From: Fimbriimonadaceae bacterium
GTDB lineage: Bacteria; Armatimonadota; Fimbriimonadia; Fimbriimonadales; Fimbriimonadaceae
Assembly (NCBI GenBank): GCA_022402505.1
Contig: JAKRSE010000354.1
Coordinates: 1 to 6,516 of the forward strand
Length of the DNA: 6,516 bases
Direction of reading: 5' to 3'
Shown here: in pieces, positions 1-5,202 of the stretch
How positions within the stretch are numbered: position 1 is the stretch's first letter
Layout of the letters: every line of letters begins with the position of its first letter
Translations under genes and position numbers: made by a program
The notes under the pieces: model-generated
Told to the model about the DNA's origin: nothing
Database searches by the model: none
Seen by the model: only the letters and a program-made list of their open reading frames with translations

Positions 1-783
1 TCCTGCTTCGCCGGCCTCCTCCTCGTCTCGATCAACTTGGCGGGGTGCGGGGGCGAGGGTGTGGCCTCGGGAGGCGGGACCGGCGGAGGGGGCACGGGTG
101 GAGGCGGCACGGTGCCCGCGGCGGTCGAGCTGCGGAACGGTCACCGAATCCTCGCTTTTGGCAGCGTTCCAGCCTCTCTGTCATGGAGTCGGCTGCCGCA
201 GACCATCCAGTGGAAGCCCGAATCCGGCCCAGCGGAAGAGGTCGAGGATGTGATCGTGCCGGTCAGCGTGGGCCCCGGTCGTCGGCTGCTGCTGGTCCGG
301 AAAGGCACCCAGCCGATCAATGCTCGGTTCATCGAACCCGCGAAGCTCTCCTACGGCACGGGCCTGGTTCAGGTCCGGACGGACGACCAGGGCCGCTTTG
401 TTCAGAACCTTCTGCTCGTCGATTCGGCCGAGGCGACCTTGACGGCCCAGTCCGACCTTGAGGTGGAAGGCGTGGTCTTCCGCCAGGTGAAGTTCCTCGC
501 AGGCCGTGCCGCCCCGAGGACCTTCGGGATGTTCCCCCAGTTCAGCCTCCGGTTCACCACCACGGCCGCCGCCGGGCACCGAGTCGAGGGCACAGTGGAC
601 TGGGGCGAGACCTTCCCACGGCGCGCATTCCGCTTCCGAAGCACCTATGCCAACGGCGGCGCGCTCAACATGACCGGAGACACGGACGACCTGGGCGTCG
701 CCGCGGTTGCCGGAGGTCTGCCCCACGCATCCGCCGGGGCCGAACCGACGGTCGTGACCCTGGACATCGAAATCGACCGCTGA
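1..783 (+). CDS. Secreted lipoprotein of unknown function (5'-truncated by the window edge)
   Basis: The frame is open from base 1, so the true start lies outside the window. The first codons read SCFAGLLLVSINLAGC: the hydrophobic core of a signal peptide ending in a lipobox (L-A-G before Cys, bases 46-48). Signal peptidase II cleavage and lipid attachment at that Cys are therefore expected. The residue after Cys is Gly, which by the E. coli +2 rule would not retain the protein in the inner membrane. A short linker follows with two tandem GGGGT units (bases 82-111), then about 220 residues that look beta-rich, without Cys or a motif I recognise. The TTG at 37 lies inside the signal peptide and is not a plausible start. 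The gene is convergent with serC, their stops 19 nt apart. I do not recognise the family; a cell-envelope protein is the safest statement. Confidence 0.85.
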   Translation, partial: SCFAGLLLVSINLAGCGGEGVASGGGTGGGGTGGGGTVPAAVELRNGHRILAFGSVPASLSWSRLPQTIQWKPESGPAEEVEDVIVPVSVGPGRRLLLVRKGTQPINARFIEPAKLSYGTGLVQVRTDDQGRFVQNLLLVDSAEATLTAQSDLEVEGVVFRQVKFLAGRAAPRTFGMFPQFSLRFTTTAAAGHRVEGTVDWGETFPRRAFRFRSTYANGGALNMTGDTDDLGVAAVAGGLPHASAGAEPTVVTLDIEIDR

Positions 784-786
784 CCG

Positions 787-804
787 GAGCCGATCTCTCG
801 GCTC
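787..804. terminator. GC-rich hairpin between convergent stops, possible bidirectional terminator
   Basis: GAGCCGA (787-793) pairs perfectly with TCGGCTC (798-804) around a TCTC tetraloop, just after the lipoprotein stop (781-783) and touching the serC stop (803-805). A second stem, GCTCAG (801-806) with CTGAGC (815-820), shares bases with the first, so the two are mutually exclusive. Neither strand has a U-tract after the hairpin, so intrinsic termination is uncertain. The position between two convergent genes is the main support. Confidence 0.35.
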
Positions 805-1885
805 AGCCCTTTCGCTGAGCGAAGTCGGCCATGAAGTCGGCGAGTGCCTTCACGTTCTCGGCGGGCTGGGCGTTGTAGATGCTCGCCCGGCAGCCGCCGA
901 CGCTTCGGTGGCCCTTCAACTCAAGGAATCCGTGCTCCTTCGCCTCCTTCAAGAAGGGATCGGTGAGGGAGTCGTCGCCGAGCACAAAGGGGACGTTCAT
1001 CCGGCTCCGATTCGCCTCGACCGCATGGCCTCGGTAGAAGCGCGCCGAGCCGTCGATCGCGCCGTAGAGGACGGCCGCCTTGGCCTCGTTCGCCGCCTCG
1101 ACCGCCTCGATTCCGCCGCGGTCCAGCCAATGGCGGAAGACGAGTCCGGCCATGTAGATCGACCAGCACGGAGGCGTGTTGTAGCGGGAGTCGTTTTCGG
1201 CTTGAATCCGGAAGTCCAGCATCGGCGGAACACCCTCGGGCACCCTCTCCAGGAGGTCCTTGCGGATCACGACCAGGGTCAGCCCGGCGGGCCCGATGTT
1301 CTTCTGCGCCCCGGCATAGACCAGCGCGTACCGGGAGAAATCCATCTTCCGGCTCCCGATCGTGCTGCTCATGTCGCAGACCCAGTCGGTGCCGTCCGCC
1401 GGCGGGTCGGTCATGTAGTCCACCCCCTGAATCGTCTCGTTGAGGGTGATGTGGGTGTAGGCTGCCCCTTCGGTCCGGTCGAGGGCGGTCAGATCCGGGG
1501 CCGAGCGGAACTTGTCCGCCTTGCCCGTCCAGATCTCCTGTGCCGCGCCTTCCAGCCGAGCCGCCTCGATCGCCTTCTGCCCCCAGCTCCCGGTCGTCAC
1601 GAAGTCGGCTCCGCCCCCCAGGTTCTTCGGGATCATCGTGAACTGCAGGCTCGCGCCTCCCTGCAGAAAGAGGACGGCGTGGCTGTCGGGAATCCCCAGA
1701 AAGGCTCGTGCATCCGCTTCGGCAGCCGCCTGGATCGCGTCGTAGGGCTTGCTGCGATGGCTCATCTCCATCACCGACATCCCGGACCCGGCCTGGCTGA
1801 GCATCTCCTCCCGAGCCTTCTCCAGCACCTCGACAGGCAGGACCCCCGGTCCGGCCGAAAAGTTGGCAGCACGCTTCACCGACAT
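803..1885 (-). CDS. serC: Phosphoserine aminotransferase SerC
   Basis: SerC is a cytosolic PLP enzyme that transaminates 3-phosphohydroxypyruvate with glutamate to phosphoserine (serine synthesis); in many bacteria it also acts on the phosphorylated hydroxythreonine precursor of PLP. With the ATG at 1885 the protein has 360 residues, the usual family length. Signatures in order: NFSAGPGVLP near residues 8-17, the MSVMEMSHRS segment at 36-45 (His43-Arg44 at the phosphate-binding position), QGGASLQF at 75-82, TGSWG near 98, the Schiff-base lysine in AGAQKN (Lys195), and the C-terminal GHRSVGGCRASIYNA at 325-339. The frame extends upstream to 1984, but those 33 residues match nothing expected of SerC and overlap the divergent gene, so the internal ATG is preferred. 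There is no good Shine-Dalgarno; CGGCGG abuts the ATG. It is convergent with the lipoprotein and divergent from the membrane protein gene. Confidence 0.97.
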   Translation of the reverse strand: MSVKRAANFSAGPGVLPVEVLEKAREEMLSQAGSGMSVMEMSHRSKPYDAIQAAAEADARAFLGIPDSHAVLFLQGGASLQFTMIPKNLGGGADFVTTGSWGQKAIEAARLEGAAQEIWTGKADKFRSAPDLTALDRTEGAAYTHITLNETIQGVDYMTDPPADGTDWVCDMSSTIGSRKMDFSRYALVYAGAQKNIGPAGLTLVVIRKDLLERVPEGVPPMLDFRIQAENDSRYNTPPCWSIYMAGLVFRHWLDRGGIEAVEAANEAKAAVLYGAIDGSARFYRGHAVEANRSRMNVPFVLGDDSLTDPFLKEAKEHGFLELKGHRSVGGCRASIYNAQPAENVKALADFMADFAQRKG

Positions 1886-1973
1886 CCGCCGAGTTTTACC
1901 GGACGCGGCGGGGCTTGAGATCGCGAAGCAGGACCGCCTCGCACTTTGCCAGAATCGGTCGGGGAGAAGCGGC
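1886..1973. promoter_or_regulatory. Divergent intergenic region, serC / membrane protein
   Basis: These 88 nt must hold upstream control of both divergent genes unless their promoters lie within coding sequence. I see no convincing -35/-10 pair on either strand. The one structure is CCGCCG (1886-1891) facing CGGCGG (1906-1911) across a 14-nt loop, which in the serC mRNA would place the bases just before the start codon in a stem. On the plus strand GGGGAG at 1961-1966 is a clear ribosome binding site for the downstream gene. Confidence 0.3.
1961..1966 (+). promoter_or_regulatory. Ribosome binding site fixing a TTG start
   Basis: GGGGAG ends 7 nt before TTG at 1974. It is the only strong Shine-Dalgarno sequence in the first part of this frame, and it decides the start of the membrane protein. 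Confidence 0.6.
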
Positions 1974-2618
1974 TTGAGGTCCACTGACTACCTGATTGAA
2001 GCAGCTGAACGTGCAACAGGCCAGATGGAGGCCATCGCTCGAGAAGCAGAAGCGGAACTGGTCCTTCGAGTCCAGCAGATGACGATGCTGGTCTCGGCCA
2101 TCACGGCTTTGCACGGCCTAGCCGCCACGGGAATTCTCGCCTACCTCGGGGCGAACCTGGATCGGATTCAGCCCCTGGGGGCGGCCGGCATCGGTCTTCC
2201 GCTGATTGGGGGAATCGTCTCCTTTCTGATGGGCCTTCATCGGGTCAGAGAGAACTTCGGCAGCTCCCGAAGGCGCGGATTGATGCCCAAGAGCCTCGTG
2301 CGGGAATCCAGGACCGCCCCGGTGGAGCGGTGGGCCGAGATCCTGCTCAGAGTCGAGTGGGAATGGAACGGAGACGATTCGGCAGAGACCGACGATGGCG
2401 TCGACGCCGCAGAAGGCCGTGTGTCTCTTGCCCGACGGAAGCTCGACTTGGCGGTCGACCGAGCCTCCGACATTCTGAGCATGGTGGATGTCCACCGGGA
2501 ATCACAGGAAGAGACCATGCACATCCTCTTCGGTTCGGCGGTCTGCTCTGGGCTCAGCGTGCTGATGACGCTCCTTCACGCGATGTCCGCGGCGCAGCCG
2601 GTGGTCCCGTCATCGTAA
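1974..2618 (+). CDS. Predicted three-helix membrane protein of unknown function
   Basis: I do not recognise this 214-residue protein. The start chosen is TTG at 1974, because GGGGAG at 1961-1966 lies 7 nt upstream; the frame is open further (to 1749) but there runs antisense to serC. ATG at 2025 is an alternative that would lose 17 residues. Visible layout: a charged, probably amphipathic or coiled-coil N-terminus (about 8-37, rich in Ala/Glu/Arg), membrane segments at about 38-59 (VSAITALHGLAATGILAYLG) and 68-88 (GAAGIGLPLIGGIVSFLMGL), a basic stretch after the second helix (RRR near 99-101), a soluble middle with an acidic run (about 133-147), a helical charged region to 180, and a last hydrophobic segment at about 183-204. 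The basic loop after helix 2 suggests a cytoplasmic middle domain. It ends 100 nt before the next ORF, and no neighbour indicates a function. Confidence 0.75.
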   Translation: MRSTDYLIEAAERATGQMEAIAREAEAELVLRVQQMTMLVSAITALHGLAATGILAYLGANLDRIQPLGAAGIGLPLIGGIVSFLMGLHRVRENFGSSRRRGLMPKSLVRESRTAPVERWAEILLRVEWEWNGDDSAETDDGVDAAEGRVSLARRKLDLAVDRASDILSMVDVHRESQEETMHILFGSAVCSGLSVLMTLLHAMSAAQPVVPSS

Positions 2619-2690
2619 TCCAAGCACGGTGAGCTTCGTCGAAGCAGACAGGAACACGCTGTGAGATCGGCATTGGCGAGAATTGCCGGC

Positions 2691-2720
2691 TTGACATTCA
2701 AGACACTTCGAGCCGATAAT
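2691..2720 (+). promoter_or_regulatory. Sigma70-type promoter upstream of queC-queE
   Basis: A perfect -35 hexamer TTGACA (2691-2696) is followed after 18 nt by GATAAT (2715-2720), a 5-of-6 match to the -10 consensus. It stands in the 100-nt gap after the membrane protein gene and points at the small ORF, queC and queE. The expected transcription start is near 2727, after the ATG at 2719, so this promoter could not express the small ORF from that ATG. The rest of the gap (2619-2690) holds only short stems such as GCTTC/GAAGC at 2633-2645. I see no preQ1 riboswitch. Confidence 0.45.
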
Positions 2721-2922
2721 GAGCGAGAACGGAAACAGGGCTTTGAGCAAGAACACCACGGAAAAAGAGAAGGAGCAGGACGCTTCTCGAAAGAAGATCT
2801 TGGGCCCAATCGAAATCGACTGGTTGGAGCGCCCGCCGGGCTATCGCCCTGGCTATGCCGATATTGATCTCGGCGAGGTTGCTCGTCAGGTCCGTCTCCA
2901 AAAGGAAGCCGCGGGAAAATAG
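2719..2922 (+). CDS. Small hydrophilic protein, possibly the N-terminal part of a frameshifted QueC
   Basis: This 67-residue ORF has a Lys/Glu/Asn-rich first third (residues 1-27), then a more structured-looking segment with LGPIEIDWLERPPGYRPGY (about 28-46) and an amphipathic C-terminus (DLGEVARQVRLQKEAAGK). I do not recognise it. Third codon positions are mostly G or C, like its neighbours, which supports coding. The competing plus-strand frame at 2661-2867 and the minus-strand frame at 2698-2901 look like shadows. There is no clear Shine-Dalgarno before ATG 2719, and the ATG overlaps the predicted -10 box; TTG 2743 is a possible later start. Its UAG (2920-2922) directly follows a GGGAAAA heptamer and overlaps the only available start-like codon (ATA 2919) of queC, so it is either translationally coupled to queC or fused to it by a -1 frameshift. 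Confidence 0.55.
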   Translation: MSENGNRALSKNTTEKEKEQDASRKKILGPIEIDWLERPPGYRPGYADIDLGEVARQVRLQKEAAGK

Positions 2923-2961
2923 TCCGAGCCCGCGCCGTCATCCTGCTTTCGGGCGGGCTCG
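2913..2961 (+). other. Candidate -1 programmed ribosomal frameshift site into queC
   Basis: Seen directly: heptamer GGGAAAA at 2913-2919 lies in the register G GGA AAA relative to the small ORF, which is the X XXY YYZ slippery pattern. The zero-frame UAG is the next codon (2920-2922). Five nt after the heptamer a perfect 9-bp stem begins: CGAGCCCGC (2925-2933) with GCGGGCTCG (2953-2961), extendable by CCG/CGG after one bulged G. A purine-rich AAGGAAG lies upstream at 2902-2908. After a -1 slip the ribosome would read GGG AAA ATA GTC and continue in the queC frame to 3614, giving a fusion of about 298 residues. The upstream purine run is closer to the heptamer (4 nt) than the roughly 10 nt seen in E. 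coli dnaX, so its role is doubtful. The alternative is initiation at ATA 2919, or a lost ATG. Confidence 0.45.
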
Positions 2962-3614
2962 ATTCTGCGACGGTCCTGGCCATGGCCCGGGCCGAAGGGC
3001 TGGAATGCCACTGCCTCACCGTCCGCTATGGGCAGAGGCACCAGGCGGAGCTTGAAGCGGCCGGCCGGGTCGCCCGGGCGCTGGGTGCAGCCGATCACCG
3101 ATTCGCCGACGTGGACCTGCGGGTCTTCGGCGGCAGCGCGCTCACGGCCGAAATCGAGGTCCCCAAGGACCGGGAAGAGGAGGCCATGACGGCCGACATC
3201 CCGATCACCTATGTGCCCGCCCGCAACACGATCATGCTGAGCCTGGCGTTGGGCTTTGCCGAGGTGATCGGCGCGGAAAGCATCTGGTGCGGGGTCAATG
3301 CGGTGGACTATTCCGGCTACCCGGACTGCAGGCCGGAGTTCATCGCCGCCTTCGCCGAGCTGGCCCGCCTGGCGACCAAGGCCGGGGTCGAAGGCCGGCC
3401 GATGCGCATCGAAGCCCCCTTGATCCATCTCCAAAAGCATGAGATCATCCGGGCGGGGCTGGACCTCGGCGTCGATTTCGGCCTGACCCACAGCTGCTAC
3501 GATCCCGACGACCAGGGCCGGGCCTGCGGACGGTGCGACTCATGCCGGATCCGCCGAGCCGCCTTCCACCGACTCGGTCTGGCCGACCCTGCCCTGGCCC
3601 ACCTGGACGCATGA
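2919..3614 (+). CDS. queC: 7-cyano-7-deazaguanine (preQ0) synthase QueC
   Basis: QueC is a cytosolic ATP-dependent ligase that converts 7-carboxy-7-deazaguanine and ammonia to preQ0, the precursor of queuosine in tRNA. Numbered from ATA 2919, the 231 residues contain the PP-loop SGGLDSAT at 11-18, the YGQRHQAEL segment near 37-45, VPARNT at 99-104, DYSGYPDCRPEF at 130-141, and a zinc site of four cysteines (193, 203, 206, 209) in a C-x9-C-x2-C-x2-C pattern. The length fits the family. The start is odd: the frame opens at 2868 and has no ATG, GTG or TTG before the PP-loop. The first ATG (2982) lies after the PP-loop and would give an inactive protein. Translation therefore begins at ATA 2919, overlapping the UAG of the small ORF, or comes by frameshift from that ORF. 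QueE follows with a 4-nt ATGA overlap, so the two genes are surely co-transcribed. Confidence 0.95.
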   Translation: MVRARAVILLSGGLDSATVLAMARAEGLECHCLTVRYGQRHQAELEAAGRVARALGAADHRFADVDLRVFGGSALTAEIEVPKDREEEAMTADIPITYVPARNTIMLSLALGFAEVIGAESIWCGVNAVDYSGYPDCRPEFIAAFAELARLATKAGVEGRPMRIEAPLIHLQKHEIIRAGLDLGVDFGLTHSCYDPDDQGRACGRCDSCRIRRAAFHRLGLADPALAHLDA

Positions 3615-4309
3615 GCCGACTCCGCATCGCCGAAACCTTCGTCAGCATCCAGGGCGAAGGAAGCCGGCTGGGCTGCCCCAGCCATTTCATCCGAATCAGC
3701 GGCTGCAACCTGCGGTGCCGCTGGTGCGACACCCCCTATGCCAGCTGGGACCCCGAAGGGCCGATGCGCACGATCGACGAACTGCTCCATGAGGTTCGGC
3801 AGACTTCGGTCCAGGACGTCGTGGTCACCGGGGGCGAGCCGATGCTCTTCGAACCGGTGGTCGCGCTGTGCGAGGGTCTTCGCGAGCTGGGCCGAACCAT
3901 CACCATCGAGACGGCAGGCACGGTCCACCGCGACCTCGCCTGCGACCTCATGTCGATCAGCCCGAAGCTGGCGAATTCGACGCCGGATCCCGACTCCGGC
4001 TGGGCCGAGCGGCACGAAGCGACCCGGCTGGACCGCGAGCCCCTCCGCTGGCTGATGGCGGACTACGACTGCCAGCTGAAATTCGTCGTCGATCCGGAGG
4101 GCAGCCTCGGCGATCTCGCCGAGATCGAGGAGGTCCTCGCGGAACTGCCGCCGATCCCGGGCGACCGCATCTTCCTGATGGCCGAAGGGACGGACGCCGA
4201 AACCCTTCACCGCCGAGAGAGGCTGCTGGTCGAGGAGGTCCTGAACCGAGGATGGCGGCTCACCCCTCGCCACCACATCGACCTGTTCGGCGACGCTCGG
4301 GGCACTTAG
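3611..4309 (+). CDS. queE: 7-carboxy-7-deazaguanine synthase QueE (radical SAM)
   Basis: QueE is a radical S-adenosylmethionine enzyme that contracts 6-carboxy-5,6,7,8-tetrahydropterin to 7-carboxy-7-deazaguanine, the substrate of QueC. The 232-residue protein begins at the ATG overlapping the queC stop (ATGA). It shows ETFVSIQGEG at 8-17, the iron-sulphur motif CNLRCRWC (Cys32, Cys36, Cys39; C-x3-C-x2-C), the SAM-binding TGGEP at 73-77, IETAGT at 99-104, SPKLANSTP at 117-125 and a C-terminal HIDLFGDARGT. The frame is open upstream to 3533, but that part overlaps queC and gives an N-terminus unlike the family. QueD and GTP cyclohydrolase are not in the window. Its UAG overlaps the stop of the convergent bPH_4 gene, leaving no room for a terminator between them. 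Confidence 0.97.
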   Translation: MSRLRIAETFVSIQGEGSRLGCPSHFIRISGCNLRCRWCDTPYASWDPEGPMRTIDELLHEVRQTSVQDVVVTGGEPMLFEPVVALCEGLRELGRTITIETAGTVHRDLACDLMSISPKLANSTPDPDSGWAERHEATRLDREPLRWLMADYDCQLKFVVDPEGSLGDLAEIEEVLAELPPIPGDRIFLMAEGTDAETLHRRERLLVEEVLNRGWRLTPRHHIDLFGDARGT

Positions 4310-4707
4310 CGGCGGCTGCTCATCCGGCTCTTGATCTCCTTCAGGAACCGGTCGCGATCCTTGGGAGATATGTTGATGTCCGGGCCTTTGCGACGAGAGA
4401 TGGTCAGGCGGTCCAAGGACCAGGCGGGCCCGGATCGGAGGTCATTGGAGGGCTCGATCTTCTTGATGTCCGAATAGGCCACCCGCCACTTGATCAGACC
4501 GCTCCGAATGACGAGTTCCTTCTCCTCCAGCCGGTAGTTGCAGGGCCACACGATCGCCGCCATCAAACCGATCACACCGACCATGATCGGAATCCCGAGC
4601 CAGTCGCCCTCGGTCACGAATGCCGAGACGGCCACGACCAAGCCCGCACCGAGCGAGACGATCATCAACACGGCAATCCAGGCATCCACTTTCGTCGTGA
4701 ACTTCAT
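4306..4707 (-). CDS. bPH_4 (YyaB-like) PH-domain membrane protein
   Basis: The 133-residue protein has two membrane helices (about 9-31 and 36-54) followed by a small beta-rich domain whose pattern matches the bacterial PH-like bPH_4 family (formerly DUF1200, YyaB): NYRLEEKELVIRSGLIKWRVAYSDIKKIEPS at about 57-87 in pieces, a SLDRLTI strand near 97-103, and the INISPKDRDRFLKEI signature at 111-125. No biochemical function is established for the family that I know of. ATG 4707 is chosen because GGGAGG lies 7 nt upstream; an upstream in-frame GTG (4722) would put that site inside the gene. The stop TAA (complement of 4306-4308) overlaps the queE UAG. It lies 150 nt downstream of the dehydratase gene on the same strand, so it may have its own promoter. 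Confidence 0.85.
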   Translation of the reverse strand: MKFTTKVDAWIAVLMIVSLGAGLVVAVSAFVTEGDWLGIPIMVGVIGLMAAIVWPCNYRLEEKELVIRSGLIKWRVAYSDIKKIEPSNDLRSGPAWSLDRLTISRRKGPDINISPKDRDRFLKEIKSRMSSRR

Positions 4708-4714
4708 CAAGGAA

Positions 4715-4720
4715 CCTCCC
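4715..4720 (-). promoter_or_regulatory. Strong ribosome binding site for the bPH_4 gene
   Basis: Read on the minus strand, GGGAGG (complement of 4715-4720) is followed by 7 nt and then ATG 4707. It is the best Shine-Dalgarno sequence in the window, and it rules out the GTG at 4722 as the start. Confidence 0.75.
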
Positions 4721-4857
4721 ACAGACGATTCTACGATCTTTCTTCCGACCTGAGACCAAGCCTTCAGCCTCGGCTCAACGAGATCGCAGGCCCCGGTCGT
4801 CCGGAGTCAAGACCAGAATCGTGGGCTAAGAGCCTTCCGATCCTGCTCCCAATGCCG
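4721..4857 (-). promoter_or_regulatory. Intergenic region upstream of the bPH_4 gene
   Basis: This stretch between the dehydratase stop and the bPH_4 ribosome binding site contains two weak promoter candidates on the minus strand: a -10-like TAGAAT (complement of 4728-4733) with only a poorly spaced TTGGTC (4759-4754) upstream, and a TTGACT (4810-4805) with a poor TGCGAT 17 nt downstream. I see no convincing terminator for the dehydratase gene; only short stems are visible. Confidence 0.25.
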
Positions 4858-5151
4858 TCAAACCAGTTCCGAAATCCGTCGGGCCAGCCGGAGGTCGAGC
4901 TCAGTCAATCCGCCCGCGTCGTGGGTGACGGTCGAGACGACGACCTTTCGGTAGCCGATGAGGATGTCCGGGTGATGATCCATTCCGTCGGCAACATGCC
5001 CCACCGCCGCGGCGAAAACAACGCCGGATGCATAGGCGGCAAAGGTGAATTCCCTCCGCAGCATCCCGTCTTGGAGGTCCCAGCCCGTCAGGGACTCAAG
5101 GCCCTGGTTCAATGCCTCATCGCTCAGCCGGTCCCGGCTCATTCCGTCCAT
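4858..5151 (-). CDS. 4a-hydroxytetrahydrobiopterin (pterin-4a-carbinolamine) dehydratase
   Basis: PCD/DCoH-family enzymes dehydrate 4a-hydroxytetrahydropterin, recycling the cofactor of aromatic amino acid hydroxylases; in bacteria lacking those hydroxylases the role is less clear. The 97-residue length is typical. The signature is DHHPDI (Asp58-His59-His60-Pro61) followed by THD (His77): the three histidines have exactly the spacing of the catalytic histidines of mammalian PCD (61, 62, 79). WDLQDGMLRREFTF at about 24-37 and GGLTELDLRLARRI near 80-93 also fit. The start could be ATG 5151 (GGAG four nt upstream, slightly close) or ATG 5142; I chose the longer form. It is divergent from pckA over 55 nt. 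The symbol phhB is not assigned because no phenylalanine hydroxylase gene is in view. Confidence 0.93.
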   Translation of the reverse strand: MDGMSRDRLSDEALNQGLESLTGWDLQDGMLRREFTFAAYASGVVFAAAVGHVADGMDHHPDILIGYRKVVVSTVTHDAGGLTELDLRLARRISELV

Positions 5152-5202
5152 AATTCTCCAGATAGGGCGCGGCGTTGCGCCGCTCCCTTCCTACGGAGAA
5201 TT
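5152..5202. promoter_or_regulatory. Nested palindrome between the divergent dehydratase gene and pckA
   Basis: The outer arms AATTCTCC (5152-5159) and GGAGAATT (5195-5202) are perfect complements and include the ribosome binding sites of both divergent genes. The inner arms GGGCGCGGCG (5165-5174) and CGCCGCTCCC (5178-5187) pair at 9 of 10 positions around a TTG loop, with nearly the same centre. A further 11-nt palindrome, GAGAA-T-TTCTC (5196-5206), ends directly before the pckA start. The DNA could be an operator or cruciform; the inner part could form a leader hairpin. A -10-like CATAAT for pckA lies at 5149-5154 (overlapping the dehydratase start), but without a recognisable -35. Confidence 0.45.
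5195..5198 (+). promoter_or_regulatory. Ribosome binding site fixing the pckA TTG start
   Basis: GGAG ends 8 nt before TTG 5207, the only plausible initiation codon upstream of the conserved PckA N-terminus. The site lies in the right arm of the nested palindrome, so base-pairing could mask it. Confidence 0.65.

Noticed and set aside
908..1918. Long plus-strand open frame of 336 codons
   Set aside because: It lies antisense to serC, whose family motifs are unmistakable. The translation is Arg/Gly/Val/His-rich with no domain, as expected from the complement of a GC-rich gene.
2619..2718. Possible preQ1 riboswitch upstream of queC
   Set aside because: Only short stems (2633-2645 and 2668-2688) are present. 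I could not find the C-rich loop and A-rich tail arrangement of the preQ1-I class.
2661..2867. Plus-strand small frame starting with GTG, in the same frame as queC
   Set aside because: It is separated from queC by a stop at 2865-2867 and overlaps the better small ORF at 2719-2922. The translation has no plausible fold and there is no ribosome binding site, so read-through into queC is unlikely.
2698..2901. Minus-strand 67-codon frame
   Set aside because: It is on the strand opposite the small ORF and queC, with no ribosome binding site or neighbour on that strand. The hydrophobic stretch is the complement of the Lys/Glu-rich codons.
2886..3491. Minus-strand open frame antisense to queC
   Set aside because: QueC motifs on the plus strand are certain; the antisense translation shows no recognisable domain.
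4727..4821. Inverted repeat CGATTCT (4727-4733) and AGAATCG (4815-4821)
   Set aside because: Seven bases, 81 nt apart, with no other support; expected by chance.
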